From: Acidaminobacter sp.
GTDB lineage: Bacteria; Bacillota_A; Clostridia; Peptostreptococcales; Acidaminobacteraceae
DNA length: 64,000 bases
Reading direction: 5' to 3'
Assembly: GCA_009881125.1 (NCBI GenBank)
Contig: WXFH01000016.1
Coordinates: 67,702-131,701, forward strand
A model generated the notes under the pieces. That model was not told the origin of the DNA, ran no database searches, and saw nothing but the letters and a program-made list of their open reading frames with translations. Numbering within the stretch: position 1 is the stretch's first letter; each line of letters begins with the position of its first letter. Below are positions 29,256 to 37,170 of the stretch, one piece after another. The position numbers and the translations under genes are program-made.

Positions 29256-29684
29256 TTACAGTTTTCCTGCCATCCGCCCCACAGCAGCCTCGATCTGTCG
29301 ATCCCGTCCCGGCCTAGACCAGTCGATGATTTCCTCATTGAGGACCTTGGCGCCTTGTTTTTCCACAAGGTTTTTGAAGCCGCTCATAGCCTGATTGCCA
29401 CCCATAGCATGAAGTGGGAAAGCATGGGTGATCAGAAGAGCGACTTTTTTTTGATTGAGGGCCTTTGACGGAAGTGCATTTAAATAGGCCGCCATTTCTG
29501 CTGCCAGCGCGAAGCCTTCCGTGTGAGAGCCGAGCACGAGTGTCTCAAAGCTGTCAAAGTCAGGTTTGTCCTCAATCCGAACCAGCACTACAGGTCTTCC
29601 GGCCTTTGAAAGGCTGGCTTTGAGTTGTTCAGCCACTTGAAGCGTGTGACCGGTTTTGGAGTGAACAATGATGCCAATGGTCAT
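29256..29684 (-). CDS. Flavodoxin-family protein
   Basis: 142-residue short-chain flavodoxin-like protein. The N-terminal FMN phosphate loop is IIVHSKTGHTLQVAEQL, followed by LVLGSHTEGFALAAEM and ALLITHAFPLHAMGG, positions that contact FMN in flavodoxins. It probably carries electrons or reduces a low-molecular-weight substrate. It is last in the minus-strand block behind mobA-fdhD, but separated from it by 95 bp, so it may be independently transcribed. Confidence 0.8.
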   Translation of the reverse strand: MTIGIIVHSKTGHTLQVAEQLKASLSKAGRPVVLVRIEDKPDFDSFETLVLGSHTEGFALAAEMAAYLNALPSKALNQKKVALLITHAFPLHAMGGNQAMSGFKNLVEKQGAKVLNEEIIDWSRPGRDRQIEAAVGRMAGKL

Positions 29685-29779
29685 GATTCTTACCCCCAGA
29701 AATTAAAATTCTACATGATAAGCGTACGCTTTTTGAGGGCATGATGCAATGACAATTCTACGCTAAGCTAACCTTATTT

Positions 29780-31183
29780 TCAGCGTCCTTCAAGAGTCTC
29801 TTTTGGCAGAGCTGGAGCACTCTTTATTCGGTGCGCACCGTTATAGACATTAAAACGATTTCCTCTGGTGAAGCCCACAACCGTCATGCCGCGTTCCTTA
29901 GCTGCCTGAATAGCCCCGTAGGTTGGCGCAGATCGAGAGATGACAGCGGATATGCCGGCATTGGCGCATTTTCCAATAATTTCAGAGGAAATTCTGCCGC
30001 TGAAGAAGATCATTTTGTCTTTTAATGAGACCCCTTCAAGCAGCGCTTTACCCACTACTTTGTCCAGCGCGTTGTGTCGGCCTATGTCATCAAAGAAGGA
30101 CAGCCGGGCAGAAGCTGAGGCTAAACTGCAGGCGTGGACGCCACCAGTGGACATAAAGACTTCCGAACTTGTGGTAAAGGCACGCATTGTGCTCAGAATA
30201 AATTCCGGGTCAATTACCTCAGAACCAAGTGCGTCAGGATCTATCCTTGAAACAGGCGGCTGGCCCTGAAAGAGTCTGGCGCCGCTGGTGGCTATGGTGC
30301 GTGTGCCTTTGACAGAGTCGCGATCTGGAATGACAACAAAAGCCTCGGCGTTTTCAGGATCCAGTATGAGTTCCGAAAGATCCTCAGGGCTATCGATTAA
30401 ACGTTCGCTGTAAAGAAATCCGACCACCAACTCTTTCAGTGAAGCGGGACTGCAGAGCAATTTAGCCCAGGAAACCCCGTTGACGTGCAGATGAAGGGTA
30501 TATTCGCTGACCACTTCATCCTGGTAGGCCTCCCAGTGACCTTCCTCAAAGCGCAGCATAGGCGTCGTTTTTTTCAATTTTAACCGCTCCTTTGGAAAGT
30601 ATTGTTCAGACAGCTTTTCAAGCTGTTCAGGTGTGTTCAGATTGTCGAACAGACTCCAATCCGGCGTGTACTCGCGGGTTTTCGACTCATCAATATAGCA
30701 GACCTCATGGCGTTCTAAAAATTTAAATATATTTCTTTGTCCTGAGGCGACAAAGGCTTCAATTCCGGAAAGCAAAGAGACGTGATAGAAACCGTGAAAA
30801 GGTTCAATCCAGTCGCCAAATCGGGTGACGCAGGCTTTTTCATCCTTGAGAGAGGACATCATATGACGCGTAAATGCCGGCGAGAAAGAGGGCATATCAC
30901 ATGCCATCAGATAGATATAATCACTTCTGGACGCCAGAAGACCTGCGTGAATCCCCGCCAGGGGGCCAACACCGGACATGCTGTCCGATACAATGCGGAC
31001 AGGGCGGCCTGCATAAAGCTCAGGCCGCCCTGTTACCACGACTATGTCGTCAAAGACTTCGGTCAGCTGCCTGAAAATCAGATCTGTCAGGCGAGTATCA
31101 CCCACACAGAGCGTCTGTTTGTCAAATCCCATGCGGGAGCTTTGTCCACCCGCAAGTAAGACAGCCGTTCCGAAACGTTTCAA
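29780..31183 (-). CDS. MobA-FdhD fusion: Mo-cofactor guanylyltransferase and FDH sulfurtransferase
   Basis: 467 residues. The N-terminal half (about 1-195) is MobA, which attaches GMP to molybdopterin, with LLAGGQSSRMGFDKQ and ACDMPSFS. The C-terminal half (about 220-455) is FdhD, which delivers sulfur to the formate dehydrogenase metal centre, with STGGVHACSL and FFDDIGRHNALDKVVG. Both activities serve the FdhA encoded just upstream. Unusually, the FdhD position that normally holds a Cys motif reads TIATSGARLFQGQ with no Cys. TTG 31183 is chosen because GAGGTGA lies 5 bp before it; the frame is open to 31237. Confidence 0.88.
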   Translation of the reverse strand: MKRFGTAVLLAGGQSSRMGFDKQTLCVGDTRLTDLIFRQLTEVFDDIVVVTGRPELYAGRPVRIVSDSMSGVGPLAGIHAGLLASRSDYIYLMACDMPSFSPAFTRHMMSSLKDEKACVTRFGDWIEPFHGFYHVSLLSGIEAFVASGQRNIFKFLERHEVCYIDESKTREYTPDWSLFDNLNTPEQLEKLSEQYFPKERLKLKKTTPMLRFEEGHWEAYQDEVVSEYTLHLHVNGVSWAKLLCSPASLKELVVGFLYSERLIDSPEDLSELILDPENAEAFVVIPDRDSVKGTRTIATSGARLFQGQPPVSRIDPDALGSEVIDPEFILSTMRAFTTSSEVFMSTGGVHACSLASASARLSFFDDIGRHNALDKVVGKALLEGVSLKDKMIFFSGRISSEIIGKCANAGISAVISRSAPTYGAIQAAKERGMTVVGFTRGNRFNVYNGAHRIKSAPALPKETLEGR

Positions 31184-31205
31184 AGAGTTCACCTCGTTAA
31201 GTGGT

Positions 31206-31317
31206 ACTAGTACAACATTCTTGAAATATCTATGCAAAAGAACGTAAAACCTGCTGGCAAAATTCAGGCTTATAATTCATTTTTTATTGCACAGTTATTT
31301 CCGGAATGTACTACTAG
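31206..31317 (-). repeat. Palindromic ACTAGT-ended repeat, copy B
   Basis: About 112 bp, highly similar to the sequence at 54138-54252 when read on the minus strand. Shared blocks include CTAGTAGTACATTCC, AATAACTGTGCAATA, ATTATAAGCCTGAA, TTCTTTTGCA and TGTACTAGT. It fills the gap between fdhA and mobA-fdhD, and its first TAG (31314-31316) is the fdhA stop codon. The ends are inverted repeats and internal arms also pair, so it could be a MITE-like element or a structured RNA. Confidence 0.8.
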
Positions 31318-33998
31318 ACGGTTTGGATTTTCTCAACGCTGACCGCGCAGACTTTCAGTTCAGGCATGCTTGAGATCTCATCCAGCGCTGAAGCGTTAGT
31401 CAGAATATTCGCGGCTGTTTCTGCGAAGTGGAAAGGCATAAAGACCACTTGATCCTGGATGGTATCCGTTACCTTGGCTTTAACCTCGAGCTCGCCCCTT
31501 CGAGACGCAACTTTGACGAGTTCCCCATCTTCAATCCCCAGTTTGAGGGCAGTGTTCGGTGAGATCTCAATGAAGCCCTCAGAGGCAATGGCATGCAGGC
31601 CTTCCACACGCTTTGTCATGGTTCTGGTGTGATAATGGTACAGGATTCGACCGGTTGTCAGTATAAATGGATAAGCCTCATCCTGGAGTTCAGCAGAATC
31701 AACATGATGTACCGGTACAAAAAGTCCCTTTCCACGGGAGAACTTATCTTTGTGGAGGTACTGGGTACCTGGATGTTCCGGTGTCGGACATGGCCACTGC
31801 AAACCTTTGTGCTCGATGCGGTCATAAGTGATGCCGCCATAAAGCTGCGTCGCCTTGGAGATTTCTTTCATGACATCCTCTGGTTTTTCATAAGGTGCAT
31901 CCATTCCAAGGCGCTTCATAATTTCAACAAAGACTTCCCAATCTGCTTTTGCTTCACCAGGTGCCTGAACTGCTTTTCTGACACGCTGAACCCGGCGCTC
32001 AGTGTTTGTGAATGTCCCGTCTTTTTCTGCAAAGCAGGCAACCGGCAGCACAACGTCAGCAAGGGCAGTTGTCTCAGTTGGGAAGATATCCTGAACTATG
32101 AGGCAGTCCAGGTGTTCGAGACTCTCACGGATATGATTGGTATCCGGGTCAGAGACCATAGGGTTTTCACCCATGATGTACATCAGTTTGATTTCTCCGC
32201 TGTGGGCGGCCTGCATCATTTTTGTGAGCGGCATACCGCGCTTGTAGGAGAGCTTTGCACCCCATAGGGATTCAAATTTTTGAATGACTTCAGGGTTAGT
32301 TACCTTCTGATAGCCAGGGAAATCATCCGGAAGACCACCCATGTCACAGGCGCCCTGAACGTTATTTTGGCCGCGAAGCGGGTTGACGCCGCTGTGTGCT
32401 TTGCCTAGGTTGCCGCACATCATGGCGAGGTTGGAGACCGTCATGACATGACCGGTTCCGGTACTATGCTGAGTAATACCCATTGCGTAGAAGATGGAAG
32501 CGCGATTCGCGTGGGCATACAGCCTTGCTGCTTTTCGGATCAGATCTGCATCAACGCCACAGATTTCAGACGCTTTTTCAGGGGTGTAGGCCTGAATGAC
32601 GTCGATCAGATCAGAAAGACCTGTAGTGCGCTCTTCGACAAACTCGGCATCATAAAGGCCTTCGTTATAGATGACATTCATCATGCCGTTCAGGAGGGCG
32701 ACGTTGGTGCCCGGTTTTAACTGAAGGAAGACGTCCGCGTGCCTGGCGAGCTCAATGCGTCTTGGATCAGCAACAATCAATTTTGCGCCGTTTTTGACGG
32801 CTTGAAGAATTTGAGCACCAATTACCGGGTGATTTTCTGTTGTGTTTGAGCCGGTGACAAACGCAAGATCAATTTTTGGTATTTCCGGGATGCTGTTTGT
32901 CATAGCGCCGCTTCCGAGTGTAGTCGCAAGACCTGCGACTGTAGAAGCATGTCAGAGTCGGGCGCAGTGGTCGAGGTTGTTGGTGCCGACACCTGCGCGG
33001 AACAATTTTTGCATCAGATAGTTTTCTTCATTGGTGCATCTTGCAGAAACCAGGCCTGCCAAAGTATCCGCACCATAAACATCTCTGGTTTGCTTGATTT
33101 TGCCTGCGACAAAATCAAGTGCTTCATCCCACTCAACTTCTGTCAGGACACCATGCTTTTTAAGCATAGGCTTTCTTAAACGGTCCGGGTGGTCGATAAA
33201 GCTATATCCAAATTTTCCTTTAACGCAGAGCAGCCCCATGTTGGAATGGTCATTGACCGGCTCGACATCTACAACCTTGTTGTCCTTAACGATCAGATTC
33301 ATTTGGCAGCCAACGCCGCAATAGGAACAAGTCGTCTGGACTTTTTTTGCCTCCCAGTTTCTGAAGCGCTCCTTGCTCTTTGGCATCAAGGCGCCGACGG
33401 GACAAACGGAAACGCAGTTGCCGCAAGAGACGCAGACAGACTTATCCATACCTTCCTCGAAAGGATGGGTGATATGTGTGTGGAAGCCGCGTTCGCTAAA
33501 ACCAATTGCGGAAGTGTTTTGAAGTTCATCACAGACGCGGACGCATTTTCCGCACAAGATGCATTTGTTTTGGTCGTTGTAGAAGAATTTGTTCGATTGA
33601 TCCACTTCGCTGACGCGTTTAGCGCCTTTGAAGGCGTCAATGTCGACCTCATAGCGATAAGTATAATCTTGAAGTTTACACTGACCGGCTTTGTCACAAA
33701 CGACGCAGTCGTTGGGATGGTTTGCCCAGATCAGTTCCAGGACAGATTTTCTGGCGTCGATGACAGCGGGGGTTTCTGTGTTGATGACCATGCCGTCAGC
33801 AGCCGGTGTGGTGCAGGAAGCCACCAGGCTTCTTGCGCCTTCAACCTCGACGACGCACATCCTGCATGCGCCGTTTGGCACAAGGCGTTTATCATTGCAA
33901 AAAGTCGGTACAAACAGGCCGGCTTCTTCAGCCACCTGTAAAATGGTCTTTGGCAAATCTACATGTATGGTATTCCCGTTCAGGGTCACCTGAGCCAT
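31314..33998 (-). CDS. fdhA: Formate dehydrogenase catalytic subunit FdhA, selenoprotein
   Basis: 894 residues when the in-frame UGA at 32954-32952 is read as selenocysteine (residue 349). Order: NuoG-like [2Fe-2S] domain (FCNDKRLVPNGACRMC), His/Cys cluster motif, two [4Fe-4S] clusters (CILCGKCVRVC, CVSCGNCVSVCPVG), the molybdopterin-domain cluster (CSYCGVGCQM), then the active site CARL-Sec-HASTVAGL in the spot of the metal-binding Cys/Sec of formate dehydrogenases. The second half gives the remaining Mo/W-bis-MGD domains. A selenocysteine-type hairpin follows the UGA. It oxidises formate or reduces CO2; NuoE/NuoF-type subunits upstream pass electrons to NAD(P) and perhaps ferredoxin. Ordinary callers split it in two. 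Confidence 0.95.
32922..32940 (-). promoter_or_regulatory. SECIS-like hairpin of fdhA
   Basis: Read on the minus strand, AGTCGCA GGTCT TGCGACT forms a perfect 7-bp stem with a GGUCU loop, beginning 12 nt after the UGA. Bacterial SECIS elements recognised by SelB sit in this range and use GU-containing apical loops such as GGUCU in E. coli fdhF. Confidence 0.85.
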
Positions 33999-34055
33999 GT
34001 ATTCGTCCTCCTTACGATCTAAATTCGAGCGGGCAGATTTTAAAAAGCACCCGCG

Positions 34056-35861
34056 TTATTTCTTGATAATCGCGTTGAACGGACACTTGCTCATGCAGGC
34101 GCCGCATTTGATGCACGCATCCGGGTCAATGTGGTGCAGACCTTTGACTTCTCCGGTGATACAGCCAACAGGACAAACCTTCTTACAGAGGGTACATCCC
34201 TTGCAGGCATCCGTAATGACATAGGTCAACAGTGCCTGGCAGACGCCGGCCGGACAGGTTTTGCCCACAATGTGGGCTTCGTATTCCGTCCTGAAGTAAC
34301 GCAGGGTTGAAAGTACCGGGTTGGGCGCCGTCTGTCCAAGTCCGCAAAGGGATGAAGACTTGATATTTTTGGCAAGGCGCTCAAGTTTATCAATGTCTTC
34401 CATTTCGCCTTTGCCTTCAGTGATCCGGTCGAGAATTTCCAGCATGCGTCGGGTGCCTTCCCGGCAAGGGACGCATTTACCGCAGGATTCATCCACGGTG
34501 AAGTCCAGGAAGAAGCGGGCGATGTCCACCATGCAGTTATCCTCGTCCATGACGATCATGCCGCCGGAGCCCATCATGGATCCAAGGGAGATCAGGTTGT
34601 CATAGTCGATTGGGATATCCAGGTGATCAGCAGTGATACAGCCGCCGGAAGGCCCGCCGGTCTGAACTGCTTTGAATTTTTTGCCCTTTGGAATACCGCC
34701 GCCAATATCTTCAATGACGTGACGAAGTTTTGTGCCCATCTCGATTTCAATTAAGCCTGAATTGTTGATTTTGCCGCCGAGAGCAAATACTTTCGTCCCT
34801 TTGGATTTCTCAGTGCCCATGCTGGCGTACCATTCAGGTCCTTTGAGGATGATCTGAGGAACATTGGCAAAGGTCTCCACGTTGTTGATAACCGTTGGTT
34901 TTCCAAAGATGCCTTTGTGTGCGGGGAATGGCGGCTTTGGCCGAGGCATGCCGCGTTCGCCCTCTATAGAGGCGATCAGTGCTGTTTCTTCACCGCAGAC
35001 AAACGCACCCGCGCCAAGGCGGATTTCCATGTCGAACGAAAAGTCTGTACCGAAAATGTTCCGGCCAAGCAGTCCATGCTCTTTAGCCTGCTCAATGGCA
35101 ATTTTCAAGCGTTTGACTGCAATTGGATACTCCGCGCGAATGTAGACATATCCTTTTTCAGCGCCTGTCGCATAACCTGCAATAGCCATGGCTTCAATCA
35201 GGCAGTGGGGGTCGCCCTCCAGTATGGAACGGTCCATAAAGGCACCTGGATCGCCTTCGTCCGCGTTGCAGCCAATGTATTTAATAGGGCCTTCAGTTTT
35301 GGCCGCGAATTCCCACTTGATACCGGTAGGGAAGCCGCCGCCGCCACGTCCTCTGAGACCGGATTTTTTAACTGCATCCAAGACGTCTGCGGGCTGCATT
35401 TCAGTCAAAACCTTACCCAAGGCTTTGTAGCCGTCATAAGCTATGTATTCTTCAATGACTTCAGGATTGATGACGCCGCAGTTTTTCAGCGCGACCCTGT
35501 GCTGCATTTTATAGAAGGTGACTTCGCTGAAAGAAGTAGCGAGCTGGTGTTCCGGTGGCGCCAGCTTGTCGCGATAAAGCAATGATGTGACGACACGACC
35601 CTTCATCAGGTGCTCAGAAACAATGGTGTCGACATCTTCAATCTTAACTCTGGAATAAAAAGAGCCCTCAGGGTGTACGATACAGATTGGACCTTCTTCA
35701 CAAAGTCCGAAACAGCCTGTTCTCACCACCATTACTTCCTGATCCAGGCCTTGCTCTGCGACCAGTTCCTTAAAACGCTCCTCAATCTTGTCGGAGCTTG
35801 AGGACGTACATCCTGTACCGCCGCAGATGAGGACGTGCGATCTGAACAAACTCATTGGCAT
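34056..35861 (-). CDS. NuoF/HymB-like NADH-binding flavoprotein subunit
   Basis: 601 residues. N-terminal thioredoxin-like [2Fe-2S] domain (LICGGTGCTSS, about 1-110); NuoF core with NADH motif LRGRGGGGFPTG and FMN motif GCNADEGDPGAFMDR; SLBB region; NuoF [4Fe-4S] site CGKCVPCREGTRRM; and two extra C-terminal [4Fe-4S] ferredoxin motifs (CKGCTLCKKVCPVGC, CIKCGACMSKCP). This layout matches the diaphorase subunit of electron-bifurcating hydrogenases and formate dehydrogenases. It lies between fdhA and two small Fe-S subunits, all on the minus strand. Confidence 0.95.
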   Translation of the reverse strand: MPMSLFRSHVLICGGTGCTSSSSDKIEERFKELVAEQGLDQEVMVVRTGCFGLCEEGPICIVHPEGSFYSRVKIEDVDTIVSEHLMKGRVVTSLLYRDKLAPPEHQLATSFSEVTFYKMQHRVALKNCGVINPEVIEEYIAYDGYKALGKVLTEMQPADVLDAVKKSGLRGRGGGGFPTGIKWEFAAKTEGPIKYIGCNADEGDPGAFMDRSILEGDPHCLIEAMAIAGYATGAEKGYVYIRAEYPIAVKRLKIAIEQAKEHGLLGRNIFGTDFSFDMEIRLGAGAFVCGEETALIASIEGERGMPRPKPPFPAHKGIFGKPTVINNVETFANVPQIILKGPEWYASMGTEKSKGTKVFALGGKINNSGLIEIEMGTKLRHVIEDIGGGIPKGKKFKAVQTGGPSGGCITADHLDIPIDYDNLISLGSMMGSGGMIVMDEDNCMVDIARFFLDFTVDESCGKCVPCREGTRRMLEILDRITEGKGEMEDIDKLERLAKNIKSSSLCGLGQTAPNPVLSTLRYFRTEYEAHIVGKTCPAGVCQALLTYVITDACKGCTLCKKVCPVGCITGEVKGLHHIDPDACIKCGACMSKCPFNAIIKK

Positions 35862-35879
35862 AAGCCTCCTGTCATGGTT

Positions 35880-36248
35880 TTACTTTTTATTGCTGCCGAT
35901 GGTGAATGCTTCGACAACCTGATGCTGCACCAAATGTGATTTAACGATCTGTCTTGCCTTTTCTTCAGTCATTTGAATGTAAGTGGTTTTTGGATGACCT
36001 TCCTGAAAAATTTCAACTACAGGTTCAAGTTTGCAGTCACCAAGACACCCGGTTTGAACCACTCTGATATTTTCCAGTCCTTGTTGGTCAATTTCGTCCA
36101 AAATAGTCAATAGAACCTGACGCGCTCCGGCTGCCATACCACAGTCATCCATAGCGACTGAAACCGTATAGCTGCCTTTTAAGGTGCGAAGATTGATCCG
36201 TCGATACACTTCCTGTTGTACTTTTTCAAGTTCAGCTAAAGACTTCAA
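35880..36248 (-). CDS. Small [2Fe-2S] thioredoxin-like ferredoxin subunit
   Basis: 122-residue protein of the (2Fe-2S) ferredoxin/thioredoxin-like group often encoded with HymB and NuoE subunits. Key features are DDCGMAAGARQVL (about residue 31) and VVQTGCLGDCKLEPVV, giving the cluster cysteines. The N-terminal 20 residues form a charged helix (LAELEKVQQEVYRRI). It overlaps the upstream NuoE-like gene by 4 bp, so the two are translationally coupled. Confidence 0.88.
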   Translation of the reverse strand: MKSLAELEKVQQEVYRRINLRTLKGSYTVSVAMDDCGMAAGARQVLLTILDEIDQQGLENIRVVQTGCLGDCKLEPVVEIFQEGHPKTTYIQMTEEKARQIVKSHLVQHQVVEAFTIGSNKK

Positions 36249-36745
36249 GCGGAAACCTCCTCTGATGTTTTACTATATTTCTCTAAAATACCTTGAATAT
36301 CACCTTCAACAAGGCGGCCGTAGACTGCGTTGTTGACAGTGAGAACCGGCGCCAGTCCGCAAGCGCCAATACAGCGGGTCGCTTCGACTGAATACCGGCC
36401 ATCCGGTGATGTTTCACCGACTTTGACGCCGAGCCGTGTCACAATCTGGTCAAGGAGCTTTTGTGCACCTTTGACATAGCAGGCAGTGCCCAAACAGACA
36501 GCAATGAGATAATCACCTTTTGGTTCCAAGGTAAATTGCGAATAAAACGTGACCACACCATAAATTTCAGCGAGTGGAATGTTCAGTTCATCCGAAATTA
36601 CTTTTTGTACTTCATAAGGGATCGCGCCAAAAATGACCTGGGCTTCATTCAGTATTGGCATTAAAGGTCCTTGGATATGCCTGTAATGCTCAATGACGGT
36701 ATGCAGCTTCTGAAAATTTTCTTCAGTTAAAATGTTTTTAGCCAT
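36245..36745 (-). CDS. NuoE/HymA-like [2Fe-2S] subunit
   Basis: 166-residue 24-kDa-type subunit. The helical N-terminus is followed by the [2Fe-2S] fold with CLGTACYVKG and CIGACGLAPV, the four cysteine ligands of NuoE. GVVTFYSQF is the standard family motif. First gene of the operon nuoE-like, ferredoxin, nuoF-like, fdhA, then mobA-fdhD. ATG with a strong AGGAGGC site. It would link the NuoF flavin to the partner subunits. Confidence 0.93.
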   Translation of the reverse strand: MAKNILTEENFQKLHTVIEHYRHIQGPLMPILNEAQVIFGAIPYEVQKVISDELNIPLAEIYGVVTFYSQFTLEPKGDYLIAVCLGTACYVKGAQKLLDQIVTRLGVKVGETSPDGRYSVEATRCIGACGLAPVLTVNNAVYGRLVEGDIQGILEKYSKTSEEVSA

Positions 36746-37064
36746 GAAGCAGCCTCCTGACTTCTTTTTTTCGCTGATTTGATTTTATCTCATTTTATCG
36801 ATTATGAATATATCAAACTTTTATAATTGTTGAAATTTTATGACAAAAAGTTTTTACTTAGCTATAATCGTTGCAAATACCTGCTTAATAGTCGGAATTA
36901 CAATGGTCGAAATTTTAGTATATTATTTAGCGATTTCATTGATGTGAAATATATGTGAAAATTTCAACAAAGTATTAGACGCAAAAAACAAGTGGTCCTG
37001 GTAATTTTGTCAAGAGTGGCTTGAAGAGACTCCTGAGATATGTTACGCTGTACAGGAACTGAAT
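36746..37064. promoter_or_regulatory. Divergent regulatory region between fdh operon and antiporter
   Basis: About 320 bp, very AT-rich, no gene. It holds perfect 13-bp inverted repeats TTGTTGAAATTTT (36827-36839) and AAAATTTCAACAA (36958-36970), plus a related direct copy GTCGAAATTTTAG at 36906-36918. On the minus strand TTGTCA and TATAAA-like boxes are present with poor spacing. The repeated motif may be an operator for the fdh operon; this is inference. Confidence 0.4.
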
Positions 37065-37137
37065 GGGTGATGGTGTTCGCCGTGAAATGCCTTTTGAGCT
37101 GATGACACCTGTCGAAAAATGCGACAGGGTCTTTTTT
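37065..37137 (+). ncRNA. Fluoride riboswitch (crcB motif)
   Basis: GGGTGATGGTGTTCGCC followed by GAAATGCC and GCTGATGACACCTG matches the conserved crcB/fluoride aptamer (GATGG-GTTCGCC ... GC-TGATG-CACCT). The 3' part of the aptamer overlaps the terminator arm CCTGTCG, which pairs with CGACAGG (37122-37128) before a T-run at 37132-37137. Fluoride binding should therefore prevent termination and switch on the antiporter. Confidence 0.88.
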
Positions 37138-37170
37138 GTTTTTGAATGTTAAATTTTAGGGGGCTATGTT

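Noticed and set aside
32952..32954. UGA as a true stop, giving two formate dehydrogenase genes
   Set aside because: Both halves belong to one family protein, the UGA sits at the metal-ligand residue and a SECIS-like hairpin follows; the second half has no ribosome site.
33189..33941. Plus-strand 250-codon ORF opposite fdhA
   Set aside because: Shadow frame over Fe-S cluster motifs that are clearly encoded on the minus strand.
34917..35585. Long plus-strand ORF opposite the NuoF-like gene
   Set aside because: Shadow of a strongly conserved coding gene; the translation shows no domain.
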